This document shows, in pieces, positions 10,307-21,800 of a stretch of 64,000 bases of DNA. A program made the position numbers and the translations under genes. Each line of letters starts with the position of its first letter. Position 1 is the first letter of the stretch. Origin of the DNA: Adenophora triphylla var. japonica (taxonomy: Eukaryota; Streptophyta; Magnoliopsida; Asterales; Campanulaceae); contig JAFEMH010000989.1 of NCBI GenBank assembly GCA_022495995.1, positions 496,001 to 560,000 of the forward strand. Direction: 5' to 3'. The notes beneath the pieces are model-generated. The model was not told the origin of the DNA. It did not search any database and saw only the letters and a list, made by a program, of their open reading frames with translations.

Positions 10307-12363
10307 CTATCCCAAATGATTAGTGATATGTTCGCAAGTCTCCCGGAGCTTAGCAATGGTGAGGGGCTGAGCTTGGGGATATTGGGTATGACTGGCTTCT
10401 GACCGGGCAGCCTTACAAATTGCTTCCCAAGTTACGGGTTTCTGAGCCTGGGATTGCGATATTGTTCCTTGGATGGCCCACAGAGCTAGGGCATCTTCCG
10501 ATTCATCTTGATCAGGGTCTGCATTGTCCCATGCCTGCTTGAGCTTGCCCACGGTTAGCATGCAGCAGGAACTATTGCCTCCCGGGCTTGGTGGCTTTCC
10601 TCTTTGGTTTTCGGCTTTATGTAGCTGTCCTGGCTCCCTTTTATAATACTCAGCGCTAGAGATAATTATGGCGTTCTGTATGGGAGGTGCATCAGGTATC
10701 ATGTCGGTGTCCAGAACTTCTCTTAGAGCTGAGATACACTCGGTAAAAGTGACCTCTTCCTTGGTAATCCTGACGAGGATTGTTGCTTTGCCTCTGGGCG
10801 GACTTGATCTGACAATGGTTACTTTCTCATTGGGGAGAATAGGGGTCAGTCTTCCTTTCTCTAGTAGATCTTCAACTATCTGCTTAGACCGGATGCTCGA
10901 GAATCCTTTCCCCAGAGTATGGTAAGTAGTGTTGAATTCCACGACATCTACATATTTAGCCCCAGGAAAATCCATGGCTTTCATGTCTTCGGTTATGTGG
11001 TCGTCCCCTGAGGTTTCCTCAATTTTCATACTATCCGCTTCCATCTCATCGTACACCATTTTCGTCTCGTTTTTGTAGGCTGAGCAACCACAAGTGAAGG
11101 ATTGACAGTGCCCGTTCTCATGGCCCAAAGCGGCGGCTCGCAATACCTGAGTCCAAATGAGGAGTTCTCGGGGTGCGTTTCTAGGTATCGAGGCTACTAA
11201 AAAGGCATCGTATGGGTCCATGGGTATGAAGGCAACTGGAGTGGCTTCCAGATCCATAACCCTTTTTAGCAATTCCAGGCACTCAGTGTGCTCGAGAGGT
11301 TCAGCAGTGACTCTTATAGCGGTGATGCCGTCCATCCTAGGGGAGGAAGAAAGGGATCCAATGACGTTCACAAATTCATTGTCCGCTGGGGGCTGAAAGC
11401 CTGCCTTTTCGATTAGTGCTTCAATGAAATTTCTCCATTCGCCCACTAGTTTTTCATAGGGGACATTGTGCTCCAGGATTTCAGATCCATACTCCTCTTC
11501 AGATGGGCTCTATTGCTCCTCATCCTCCGACGTGTTTGGGCATTGACCACAGTTGCATCTTGAGAAGGGCTCCTCATAGGGGTCAGTTTCCATTGGTTCC
11601 TCATTCGCATTTTTCGGCGGCTCTTCGTCGTCACTAGCCAACAACCACCCATTATGCCTGGCACCCATGCGGTCATTTTCGGCGTGATTGTTCCAAGCTG
11701 ACTCTGGGTCTTGAGCCTCAGTTGATTCTTCACTCTCGTCATCATCACTTTCATCAGAGTCATCATTACTGCCCTCAGAATCATCATCATCCCATACTAT
11801 CCGAACTTCGGCTAAGAGAGAGCGCCGATCATATCTATTAGGGGAGGATGGGTTTGTGCAACCACAGAAGTTGTCATAGGCCCCCAATGCTGGAAGTGGC
11901 AACTGCGACTCGGCTTTTCCTCCCAGGAATTGTGGGGAGAGAGTGAGAGGTGGCGGTACATATTTTACTCCCGGCAGGATATGGAAGCAATCCTCCTCAT
12001 CTGATCCTTCACCTTCACTGTCCTCAGGACTGTATTTGACTTCTTCCAGAACCAATTTGCAGAAGTGTATTAGGTCGAGGTGCGCTTCGGCCTCTTTACT
12101 AACAAGCCCCAATACGGTGTCTGCCTGAAGCTCTCTTGTTCAATCCTTCTTGAGTGCTCTAGCCATCTCGTGTAAATGGTCCTCTCATAGTTTGATCTAA
12201 ATAGCCTCAGTTCTCCAGTATCAGCTGTCCCTTCCTCCGAGAAGTAGTGGGCTTCATATTCCTGGAAGAAACTGCTGACGTGGGACCATAGAGGATTGGC
12301 CTGTTCATCATTCTCAAGGCTGAGAGGGAATCCGAATTCAGGATCCTCAACAAGGTTAATCAT
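10307..12363 (-). pseudogene. post-gag polyprotein region of gypsy copy 1, function unknown
   Basis: Following gag in the same frame after one stop is a segment beginning MINLVEDPEFGFPLSL (12363-12070). After one frameshift near 12090 an open frame runs from 12112 to 10307 with a single stop at 11510. Visible parts are a glutamate/aspartate/serine-rich acidic tract (about 11800-11690), two small Cys clusters (CNCGQC near 11555, CGCSAY near 11090), and two conserved-looking blocks around EFVNVIGSL (11370) and ATILVRITKEEVTF (10790). The final part (LKQAWDNADPDQDESEDALALW) recurs in copy 2. I do not recognise these as a known domain. The position between gag and protease suggests a linker unique to this family. 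Copy 2 preserves nearly the same protein, so it was under selection while the family was active. Confidence 0.7.
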
Positions 12364-12369
12364 GGCTAT

Positions 12370-14481
12370 TTAGGGATCTTTACCGGTTTCCACATTTTCC
12401 CTGGCATGAGAAGGCTCTCCGATTTCAATCATGTTCACCCTGTTGTTGTTTCTTGGGAACGAGTTGTTGACTGTGTTGGGCCCCTCGGGTACTTCTAGCT
12501 TTCCCTTTTCAATTAGCCCTCGTATAGCCTTCCTCAGAACTATACAATCGTCAGTAAGGTGCCTGTGGTACTGAAGAAAATCACAATGTTTGGTGGTGTC
12601 CAAAGGGATACTGGGATCCCTGGGCTGGTAATTGTCCAAAGGCCGAATCAAACCCTTCTTGACCAGTTCTCTGAAAACTTCACTCTGAGGCTTGGGCATC
12701 TCGACTTTCCCAGGCACGAAAGGAGTGGCATTGTTGCAATTCTGTCCGGCAAAGTTGACAGCTTCTTTACCCTTGGGCTTGGCAGGAACATGATTGGCAA
12801 TAGTGGCTCGGTACCGGTAAGTAGGGGCAGTTGCTTGTTGCTGATTGTAAGCCTTTTCAAACTTAGCCCCAGAGCTGACCATGGCACGCGAATCTGGATA
12901 GTGGAAATTGCTGAGGGATGCTCTTAGGTGAGGCTTCAAACATGGCAGAAAGATGTCCATCTGTTCTTCATCAGAAGGAGGAATGACCATTTCACTCAGC
13001 TTAAGGTTCCAACGTTTGTAAAAGTCACCAATGTTCTCATCAGGGCGTTGCATAGTTGTTTGCAAGTCTACCCGATTCGTCTCCCATTCCAGGTTGGCCT
13101 TGTACTTTTCGGTGAAGGCGTTGGTGATCTGCTCCCAAGTGGCCATGGACTCAGGCTTTAACCGGAAGAGCCATTTTAGAGCCCCCAGTTTCAAAGAGAG
13201 ACTGAAGTAATCGGCCAGCTGCTGGTTTGTGCATCCTTTGGGGTTCATAGCTAGGGTATAGGTGTCCAGATGGGTTTTTGGACAGGCAGTTCCGTCAAAC
13301 AGTTCCAAGCTAGGCATCACGAACTTGTGGGGTAGAGGCACAATAGAATCAGGATCTGTGAGCCGAAGAGCAGCCTTCTTTCCTGTCAGCTCGGCAATTT
13401 GTGCTTTCATTTCCTTGTGTTATTCCATGAACCAAGCCAGATGAGGGTCCAGTGGTGGAGCTGGAGCATTCAACCCAGTGACTGAGCTGGAGAGAGGTGT
13501 TACCATCGGCGGCACACTGGTGGAAGGGATGGCCGGTCCGGGGACATAGGTGAAAACCTGTCCTTGGCCCAAATTACCCTCGGGAGTATAAGTAGGAGCC
13601 TGGGTAAAGGGATAGAACCTAGCGGCTTGCTGTTGACTTCCAATTGGCAAAGAGGGTGGTGGCAGACCTGAGTTGGCCGGGTAGCTCAGGTTCCCGGGGT
13701 GAGACTTATAAGTAGGCTTAAATGCGGGCTGTGGTCCCTAGTTGTTGAACTGCATACCTGGCTGTGGTGATAGTGTATAACCGTGAGGATACTGCGGTCC
13801 CGGTGATTCTGATGAGACTGGGATGGGGGTTTGCTGACCCATCGGACCTTGAGTGAGAAATGGGTTTGTGGAAGCTGGCAAGGTGTTAGGGGCTGCTGGA
13901 CCAACATCATTTTGAGGAGGGGTGCCTGACTGTTGTCCCAGACCAAACTGCGGTGGTGGAATTACAGATTGTTGCTGCGGTACTCTGAACTGTTGTTGTG
14001 AAGGTCCGGGCTGATCGGTTCCAAACTGAGGTGGGATCCCAACTTGCTGTGGCATTTCGAGGTACCCCCAACCATGGGAAGACATTCCGTACTGATTTTG
14101 TCCCCACTGAGGAACTGCGAATTGGCTTATCCCACCAGACTGTATGGGCCCAGTAGCCTGTGGTTGAGGAGCTGGCTGACCCATAGATCGAGAAGCATAG
14201 ACTCCGGCAGCGGTACCGTAGGAGGCTGGCGGTGGCATCCTGGAGTAATCAGGGCGACCGAGAGGGGGGTTAGGGTCCTCCTCTTCTTCCACGGTGAAAG
14301 TGCCGTTGGGATTAAGACTATCGGCCAAACCGTGGCTCCTAATAGCCTCCAAAAGGCTGTTTATTTGTGCTTCCTGCTGCAGTTTCATCTGCTCGGCCAA
14401 CTGATTCCACCGCTGTTCTATCTGGGGAGTCCCGGGAGGCGGAGTGGTATTGTCCCCATTGTTACCAACTGATGCAGACAT
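12370..14481 (-). pseudogene. gypsy gag (copy 1), two in-frame stops
   Basis: A single frame runs from ATG 14481 (MSASVGNNGDN) to the stop at 12370, interrupted only by stops at about 13738 and 13420. The first ~250 residues are proline/glutamine-rich, of low complexity. The retrotransposon-gag capsid domain follows, from PLPHKFVMPSLELFDGT near 13340, through EQITNAFTEKYKANLEWET and GDFYKRWNLKLSEM, to about 12880. A further conserved piece (HCDFLQYHRHLTDDCIVLRKAI) has lost a classic CCHC knuckle. Copy 2 and the large element at 40.4-42.1 kb carry related gags. The start is chosen because it follows a leader conserved between elements. Confidence 0.88.
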
Positions 14482-15896
14482 TCTGAAAATCGGACTTGAG
14501 GTGAACGGTGAAGCTGACGATGCGCTTGACTCTTCCCAACTGACCAGACGGTGACCCGGTGTCCGTACCCAAGCCTTGCAAGGTGTTGCGGGAGGAAGAT
14601 ATAAGGGAGGTTCAGACTTTGGGAGTTGAAGAAAAAGGGTAGGTGTTTGGGCTCAGGGCTCATGCAACATGCGGTTATTTGTTTCCGTTTACTTAAAACG
14701 TGTTTTATTAAAACCTAAACGGTTGGAAAAGATTGCTCTTCTTTTTTTTTCTTTAAACTACTCTAAATCCTGGATCAGTGGGACCCATCACTACGGCTGC
14801 GGACCCTCAACGTGTAACCCCGAACAAGGGCTCCGTAGGACAAGCAGGTTCCACCGACCGAAAAGGAAAACAAACCTAAGGTCTGGCGGATCATGAAGCC
14901 TTAATGCGCACTCGATGTAAATTAGCGGTGACGCTAGCGTCGAGAATCAAGATCGGGTCAAAGTGCCTGACGAAAAACCGACGTGACTCCGACTGATAAA
15001 AATCCACAAGGGATCTTGATTCGTCGTTGGTTAAGCAGTAATTAAACATGGACTGAGCATTAATCCTTGATGACTCGGTGTCATACCGGGAGCCGGTGTA
15101 TTAGCCTTGCGGGTCAAAGTCAAAGTCTGAGCCCCAGTCAAGATCGAGTCAAAGTTCATGACGGAAAACCGGCATGACTCCGATTGAGTTAGGTCCGCGA
15201 GGGATCCTGACTTGGCACGTTGACTAGGGTTTGACCTGCACGGGGTATACACTGACACAGTCTGACACGGACCGGACCAAAAACCAACCGAGTCTCGAAA
15301 AAAGTGTGTCACGAACAAGTGCAGGGTCGACACGAGGGTAAACCAATGGCTGTTTGGGTCGTCCCGTTCTCACACCGAGAGGCGTAGTAAGGCCTCCCAG
15401 GCTGCTACTGAGATTTCCCGAGTTAAGGACGTAGTGTGCAGTGTAAGGTCAACGTGCGCGTAGTGTGCGACAGTCTATCTTCTCTTTTGAGTAAAAAACA
15501 GAAGTTTTCAAATGTATCTTAAAGGCATGATGCATGCAGAAAAGATTTTTTTTTATTTATTTGAAAACATGTAAGCACATAAAATTTTAAATAGTTAAAA
15601 GAATTGATAAGACAGTCAAAATTTGACTTTTTCGGGACGGTCGAAACGACAACAACGCATAACGGGAAAATACATACACACACAAAACAAAAGTCTCAAG
15701 TGTTGGGAAGGAAGTTTGACCCACAAAAGTTTTTTATTTTTTTAAATGATACCAGTACGTGGCATTGTTCTACCATAATTTATCCCCGACTCCACAAGGA
15801 GGCGTTGAAGAGGAAATTTAATGGTTTCCACCTATATACTTTTGTATCATTTTTTTATTATTTATTTTTTTCTTAAAAAAAAACTTATTTATTATT
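14482..15896 (-). other. gypsy copy 1 untranslated leader with internal direct repeat
   Basis: This is the region between PBS and gag ATG, about 1.4 kb, without a supported gene. It is homologous to 42093-43386 of the large element. An imperfect repeat of about 85 bp occurs at 14941-15025 and 15137-15225 (both containing gggatc(c/t)tga and cgtgactccga or catgactccga). Confidence 0.75.
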
Positions 15897-15912
15897 CCCA
15901 GCGGAGTCGCCA
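15897..15912 (-). promoter_or_regulatory. primer binding site of gypsy copy 1
   Basis: On - the bases TGGCGACTCCGCTGGG begin three bases inside the LTR end (...CATCATCA). A TGG start complementary to a tRNA CCA tail directly after the 5' LTR is the expected PBS. A shortened form sits in the same place at 43387-43400. I do not assign the tRNA. Confidence 0.8.
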
Positions 15913-15915
15913 CTA

Positions 15916-17748
15916 TGATGATGGGTATCCGATTTTTTTTTTTGGCCGCCCGACAAAACTTTTGTTTGTTTTTGGTAGTTTTGAAAAATCTTTATCGGAC
16001 TTTGAAAAATCGTTTTTGGAGTCGCCTCGCCGTTTTTAGTTTAAGGGCCAAAACTTTGAAAAATACCCAAGATTTAGAGAAGTGAGTTCGGAGGTCACGC
16101 TACACTCCGGGAAGAATGTTGGTGTTCACCCGGAATGCCTCGTACGATGAGTCTTCCTCAATTGAAACCTTTTGTGTGTGTGTGTGTGTGTATTTGAAAG
16201 TACTTTTCTGAAAATAACTGAAATTTTAGGGGGTGAACTGAAAAACAGTTTGAAAACAGTGATTAAACTGAAAATAACAGAAAATTGAGGGACTGTTTGT
16301 AGATGACAATGTCATTCGCGTGGACAAGACTTCAGTGCAATCTCATCCGATCGGATAGCCCTGCAGTGTCAATATTTTTACAGTTTCCAGTTTAGTCACT
16401 GTAATTTCCAGAAAGTTAACTGGATTTATAGGACTTAACTGGAATTGTAACTGGAAAGACAGAAAGTAAAGGGGGATTTGGATTTTGGCATCCATGCTTG
16501 TCCTCTCTTTCCCTAGACTTTGATTAGTGGTCATAAGTGATGAATCCACTTAATCAAGTCATCCTGGGGGTACGTTGGGACTTTGTGAGCATTTCATTTG
16601 CTAGGGGAAAAGGGGAATTTGACATGAAAGTAAATTTGAACAAGGAATAGGTCAAGATGTATCAACTTTAGAGGAAGATTTCTAAGGTGGTCATAAGATG
16701 ACCATCCTTGAGATCTATACTCAAGTATATCTCCTACATTTTGTGTGACCTATTTTGTAAGTCTAGATGATGTTCATCCAAGGAAAGTGTTCCAAGTTGA
16801 GCATCTTAGACTAGGGAGGGGGATGTACAAGAAAGTAAATGATGTGGACCATTTGGAATGATCATCTATGGAAATTGACTCCAAGATGGCCATATTTAGG
16901 TCAAGAAAGCAAGTAAAGACTAAAAATGTAAAGAGGCATGAAATTAGAAAATATGGACCATTTGAAGTAGTCATCTATGGAGATGAACTCCAAGATGACC
17001 ATCTTCTAGGTCAAGTGAGCAAATGACTAGTAAAGTAAAAGGGGAGTGGGGAATGACATAAAAGTAAAGAAAAATATGGATCACCTTAGAAGATCATCCA
17101 TGGAGATCCTCTCTGATCCTTGGGACAAGAGGGGAAGGGGGTTCAAACAACAAGTAGGAACAACCACTTTACATCATTTATGTATGAAGATGTATATATG
17201 AGTGAGTTTTGAGTAAGGAAGAACAAAGGGTATTACCAATGTTTCTTGGACTTGTATTTGGGATTTGAGGGTTTCAAGGGGTTATGAATAGTTTTGAGGT
17301 TGGATTTGGTGTGGATTTTGAGTTTTGAAGGGGAAAATGGTTGTTTCTAGGTGTATTTTGGCAGCATGACAGTAGGTTTTCGTATTTTTTGGGGTATTTC
17401 TGTGTTATTAAACTGAGGGAGAAGGGATGTATTTATAGGTTGCATGGATGCTGATCTTATCCGCGTGGACAAGATTGTAGGTGCAATCTTGTCGGCGCAG
17501 ATGACCCAAGCAGCGTGCCTGTTTTTTTGCAGATAGCAGTTTTGGCAGTTTTGGCTGTTTCTAAATGGTCAATATTCCTTTTCCTTGGAAATGGCAGGTT
17601 TCCAGTGAGGTATTTGTCCATTTTTTTTATTCATAAGAGGTCCTTCCTCATTCAAATTGACAAAATAATGTCTAAAATGCCCCTAAATGATTATAAATCA
17701 TTAATTTGGGCTGACGGAACATTAACGACCCAGATTGGAGTACTTACA
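15916..17748 (-). repeat. LTR shared by gypsy copies 1 and 2
   Basis: On + it begins TGATGATGGG and ends GTACTTACA, that is TGTAAGTAC...TCATCA on the element strand, 1833 bp. The PBS lies on its low side and the 3'-terminal region of copy 2 on its high side, so it serves as 5' LTR of one and 3' LTR of the other. It shares the block ggaggtcacg, then gcctcg, gagtctt and a (GT)n run (16169-16188) with the LTRs of the large element, but is otherwise a different family. An internal direct repeat of about 50 bp lies at 16850-16900 and 16960-17005. Confidence 0.82.
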
Positions 17749-18861
17749 TGAGGCGCTGAGACAAGCCGGTCTAACTGAGACTGTGGAGGCTGATGCTGGT
17801 GAAAAAAACCCTGCCCAAAAATGGCAAAGGGTGGAGACCGTGCTGGAGGAGCCTCCCTCCAAAAGAACTGCTGAATCTTCCTCCGCGGAGATCACTACTC
17901 GGCACATGAAAACGTATGCTAAAGAAGAGCAGGTTGCCAAAGAATTATCCATCTACCCAACGATCCAGGGTTTGGATGTGTTATCCAGGAAGGGCCCCAA
18001 GGCTAGGCCGACATGTGGTCTATCGTGCAATGGACGAGGACCTACTTGACCACTTAAACGAGGCCAAGCCGAGCAGGGAGCATTTGGCCAATAGAAAAGG
18101 CCTTATACTCAGCAAGGTAAACCTTCTCGTCATTTTTCCTTTTCCTTCCCGTCTTTGTAATACTTGCAATTTTTTGCTAGTAATTTATGTTTTCTTCGTT
18201 ATAGATTCCCACGATTACTGCCTATGAGGCCATCAAAAGCAAAGCCGCCGACGATCTGGAGCAGAAGCTTGAGCGTCAGATTGAAAAGAATAAGGCCGAC
18301 CTGGCCAAGGCGGTGGAATTGCTCAAGTCGTTGAGGGTCGAGGACGATGAGCAGAAGGCGGACAGGGCAGACGCCGAGAAACCTGGAAGGGCAATCAGGG
18401 CAGAGGCGCAGGAGAAGGCCAAAGAGGAATCCAAAGCCGACAAAGAGGAGTTGGAAAAGCAAGGGGCCAAAGCGCAGAGGCAAGTCAGGGAGGCTTTAAC
18501 TAGGTACCAGCAGTTGGAATCAAGCATTCCTTCAAAGGAAGCTGAAGCGGTTGCTCGGTATACGGTTAGCCCATCCTTCAAGCAAGCCCTGACTGAGAAA
18601 ACAGCCACAATGTCTTCTGACGGCTACCTTCATTCATCTGGCTAGACGGGCTAAGGTTGATCCTTCGTTGAACGCCGACCTGGGGATGCTAGCTTTGCTG
18701 ATTTGTCAAGATTCTTATGATGAAGCAGCCAGGTCCGGCATGCCCTTGTCCCTTACTCCGAAAATGCCTTGAAGGTGAATGCGACCCTAGATGCTCGTGA
18801 AGGGCATCCTGTATGGGTTCCTCCCCCTGTCGATCCAAAAAATATTAATGTGCTTATTTGA
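17749..18861 (+). pseudogene. antisense coiled-coil ORF of the gypsy family, two exons
   Basis: This lies on the strand opposite to the element, directly against the LTR. Exon 1 (17749-18116, one frame change near 17995) includes KWQRVETVLEEPPSKRT and ends in LNEAKPSREHLANRKGLILSK at a clear donor (caag/gtaa). Exon 2 starts at 18205 after an acceptor (cgttatag) and encodes a strongly charged heptad-rich segment (about 18240-18560, with many Lys, Glu and Ala), then SFKQALTEKT. After a frame change near 18640 comes VDPSLNADLGMLALL, with a stop at 18859-18861. Antisense ORFs between pol and the 3' LTR are known in Tat-lineage elements such as Grande and Retand. This one looks like such an accessory ORF, 5'-truncated. 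The function is unknown; a coiled-coil oligomeriser is the only structural inference. Confidence 0.7.
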
Positions 18862-18884
18862 ATTAAGTTGTTAAACTGAGGAAG

Positions 18885-21800
18885 CTCGTTATGATCGGCT
18901 CCGAACTGGGGGAGATCCAGGTCCATGAAAGTGACTATGTTTCCTTAGTGGATGTTCCCAATTAATTGCACCACGTCGTCAGGGGTAGCATCAATAGGGA
19001 CCAGTGTGCGGGCCAGACTTTCCTCCAATTTTAGATTGTGGGGTTAAGATGAGGTGAGTAAGGACCACAGAGAGATGTTGGCTTGAGTCTGTTTCAACTG
19101 AGTAAGCACAGGATCCTCTTTCTTGGGGTCAAGAGTTTCAGCTGTCTTGGCATAGGGGTTACGGTTCTCCCTAGATGCTTGATCCGCTGACTTCTTATTT
19201 GTCTTGGGATTACCCTGATAGATCTGCCCGGATCTGGTCAAGAGGTTCACTTCTCCCTCTGGCTTATCTGTCTCCTCTTTACAAGACTCTTTTGATGCTG
19301 TTAGGGTCAACGGAGGAGCTTGCTTAGCAACTGGCCATCGATTCTGACTGATTTTGTTGCAAGTCTCCCAGAGCTTAGAAATGGTAAGGGGCTGAGCTTG
19401 GGGATATTGGGTATGACTGGGTTCTGACTGGGCAACCTTCCGGATTGCTTCCCAAGTTACGGGTTTCTGAGCCTGGGATTGCACTATTGTTCCTTGGATG
19501 GCCCACATAGCTAGGGCATCTTTCGATTCATCTTGATCAGGGTCAGCATTGTCCCATGCCTGCTTGAGCTTGCCCACGTAACGTTAGCATGCAGCAGAAA
19601 CTATTGCCTCCCGGGGTTGGTGGCTTTCCTCTTTCATTTTTGGCTTTATGTAGCTGTCCCGGCTCCCTTTTATAATAATCAGCGCTAGAGATAATTATGG
19701 CATTCTGTATGGGAGGTGCATCAGGTATCATGCCGGTGTCCAGAACTTCTCTCAGAGCTGAGATACACTCGGGAAAAGTGACCTCTTCCTTGGTAATCCT
19801 AACGAGGATTGTTGCTTTGCCTCTGGGACGGACTTGAATTGACAATGGTTACTTTCTCATTGGGGAGAATAGGGGTCAGTCTTCCTTTCTCTAGTAGATC
19901 TTCAACTATCTGCTTAGATCGGATGCTCGAGAATCCTTTCCCCAGAGTATTATAAGTAGTGTTGAATTCCACGACATCTAGATATTCATCCCCAGGAAAA
20001 TCCATGGCTTTCATGTCTTCGGTTATGTGGTCGTCCCCCGAGGTTTCCTCAATTTTCATACTATCCGCTTCCTTCTCATCGTACACCATTTTCCTCTCAT
20101 TTTTGCAGGCTGAGCAACCACAAGTGAAGGATTGCTAGTGCCCATTCCCATGGCCCAAAGCGGCGGCTCGCAACACCTGAGTCTAAATGAGGAGTTCTCG
20201 GGGTGCGTTTCTAGGTATCGGGGCTACTAAAAAGGCGTCGTATGGGTCCATGGGTATGAAGGCAACTGGAGTGGCTTCCAGATCCATAACCCTTTTTAGC
20301 AATTCCAGGCACTTAGTGTGCTCGAGAGGTTCAGCAGTGACTCTTATAGCGGTGATGCCGTCCATCCTAGGGGAGGAAGAAAGGGATCAAATGACGTTCA
20401 CAAATTCATTGTCCCCTAGGGGCTGAAAGCCTGCCTTTTCGATTAGTGCTTCAATGAAATTTCTCCATTCACCCACTAGTTTTTCATAGGGGACATTGTG
20501 CTCCAGGATTTCAGATCCATACTCCTCTTCAGATGGGCTCTGTTGCTCCTCATCCTCCGACGTGTTTGGGCATTGACCACAGTTACATCTTGAGAAGGGC
20601 TCCTCATAGGGGTCAGTTTCCATTGGTTCCTCATTCGCATTTTCTGGCAGCTCTTCGTCGTCACTGGCCGACAACCACCCATTGTGCCTGGCACCCATGC
20701 GGTCATTTTCAGCATGATTGTTCCAAGCGGACTCTGGGTCTTGTGCCTCAGTTGATTCTTCACTCTCGTCATCATCACTGTCATCAGAGTCATCATTACT
20801 GCCCTCAGAATCATCATCATCCCATACTATCCGAACTTCGACTAAGAGAGAGCGCCAATCATATCTATTAGGGTAAGGTTGTAAACGAAGCGAACTTTTT
20901 TGATTCGATTCGAGTATTCGGTATCATATTCGAAAATTTCGAATTCGAATTCGAATCTTTATATTGATTCGATTAGTAAACGAATACGAATAATAAATCA
21001 CGATATTCGATTCGAGTATTCGCGAATATTATTTGAATAATATATATATAAATATATATATATATATATTTAATATTAATTAATAATTATAAGTATATAT
21101 AATGAAATCTATTTCTAATTTTTTTCTAACCCTAACCTAGAGAGCAGAGAGAAGAGAAGTAGAAAGAACTGAGGAACGAACGACGACGGCGCTCCCTCAC
21201 TGATGTTATTTTTTTTTGTTATGTTTATGAAACTGTACTGATGTTCTTTTTTTTTGTTATGTTTATGAAACTGCCTTGCTGGGCCGAAAATTGGTTTGCA
21301 CACAAGGCTTGGTATTGGGCTGGGCCGGACATTGTGCTGGGCTTGGTATTGGGATGGGCTGGGTATTGGGCCTCAAATCGAATACTCGAATCGAATCGAA
21401 TAATTCGAATATCAATTTCGAATCGAATACGAATCAATTTTTTTATTCGAATACGAATCGAATACGAATACGAATCGATTTTAATATTCGAATACGAATC
21501 GAATACGAATCGAATACGCTGATATTCGATTCGATTCGTTTACACCCCTATATTAGGGGAGGACGAGTGCGTGCAACCAAAAAAGTTGTCATAGGCCCCC
21601 AATGCTGGAAGTGGCAACTGTGACTCGGCTTTTCCTCCCAGGAATTGCGGGGGAAGAGTGAGAGGTGGCGGTACATATTTGACTCCCGGTAGGATATGGA
21701 AGCAATCCACCTCAGCTGATCCTTCACCTTCACTATCCTCAGGACTGTATTCGGCTTCTCCCAGAACCAATTTGCAGAAGTGTATTAGGTCGAGGTGCGC

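Larger units (their letters stand above)
10295..17748 (-). mobile_element. Ty3/gypsy Tat-like element, copy 1: 5' LTR, leader, gag and post-gag region, truncated
   Basis: On - the order is LTR (17748-15916), PBS (15912-15897), leader, gag (14481-12370), then an acidic and conserved post-gag region ending at 10307. Protease, RT, RNase H and integrase are absent: the element stops at the gene mosaic near 10295. The gag type (PLPHKFVMPSLELFDGT, then THLDTY) and long leader match Tat/Ogre-type plant gypsy elements. The same LTR also borders copy 2 on its other side, so the two copies share it. Confidence 0.85.
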
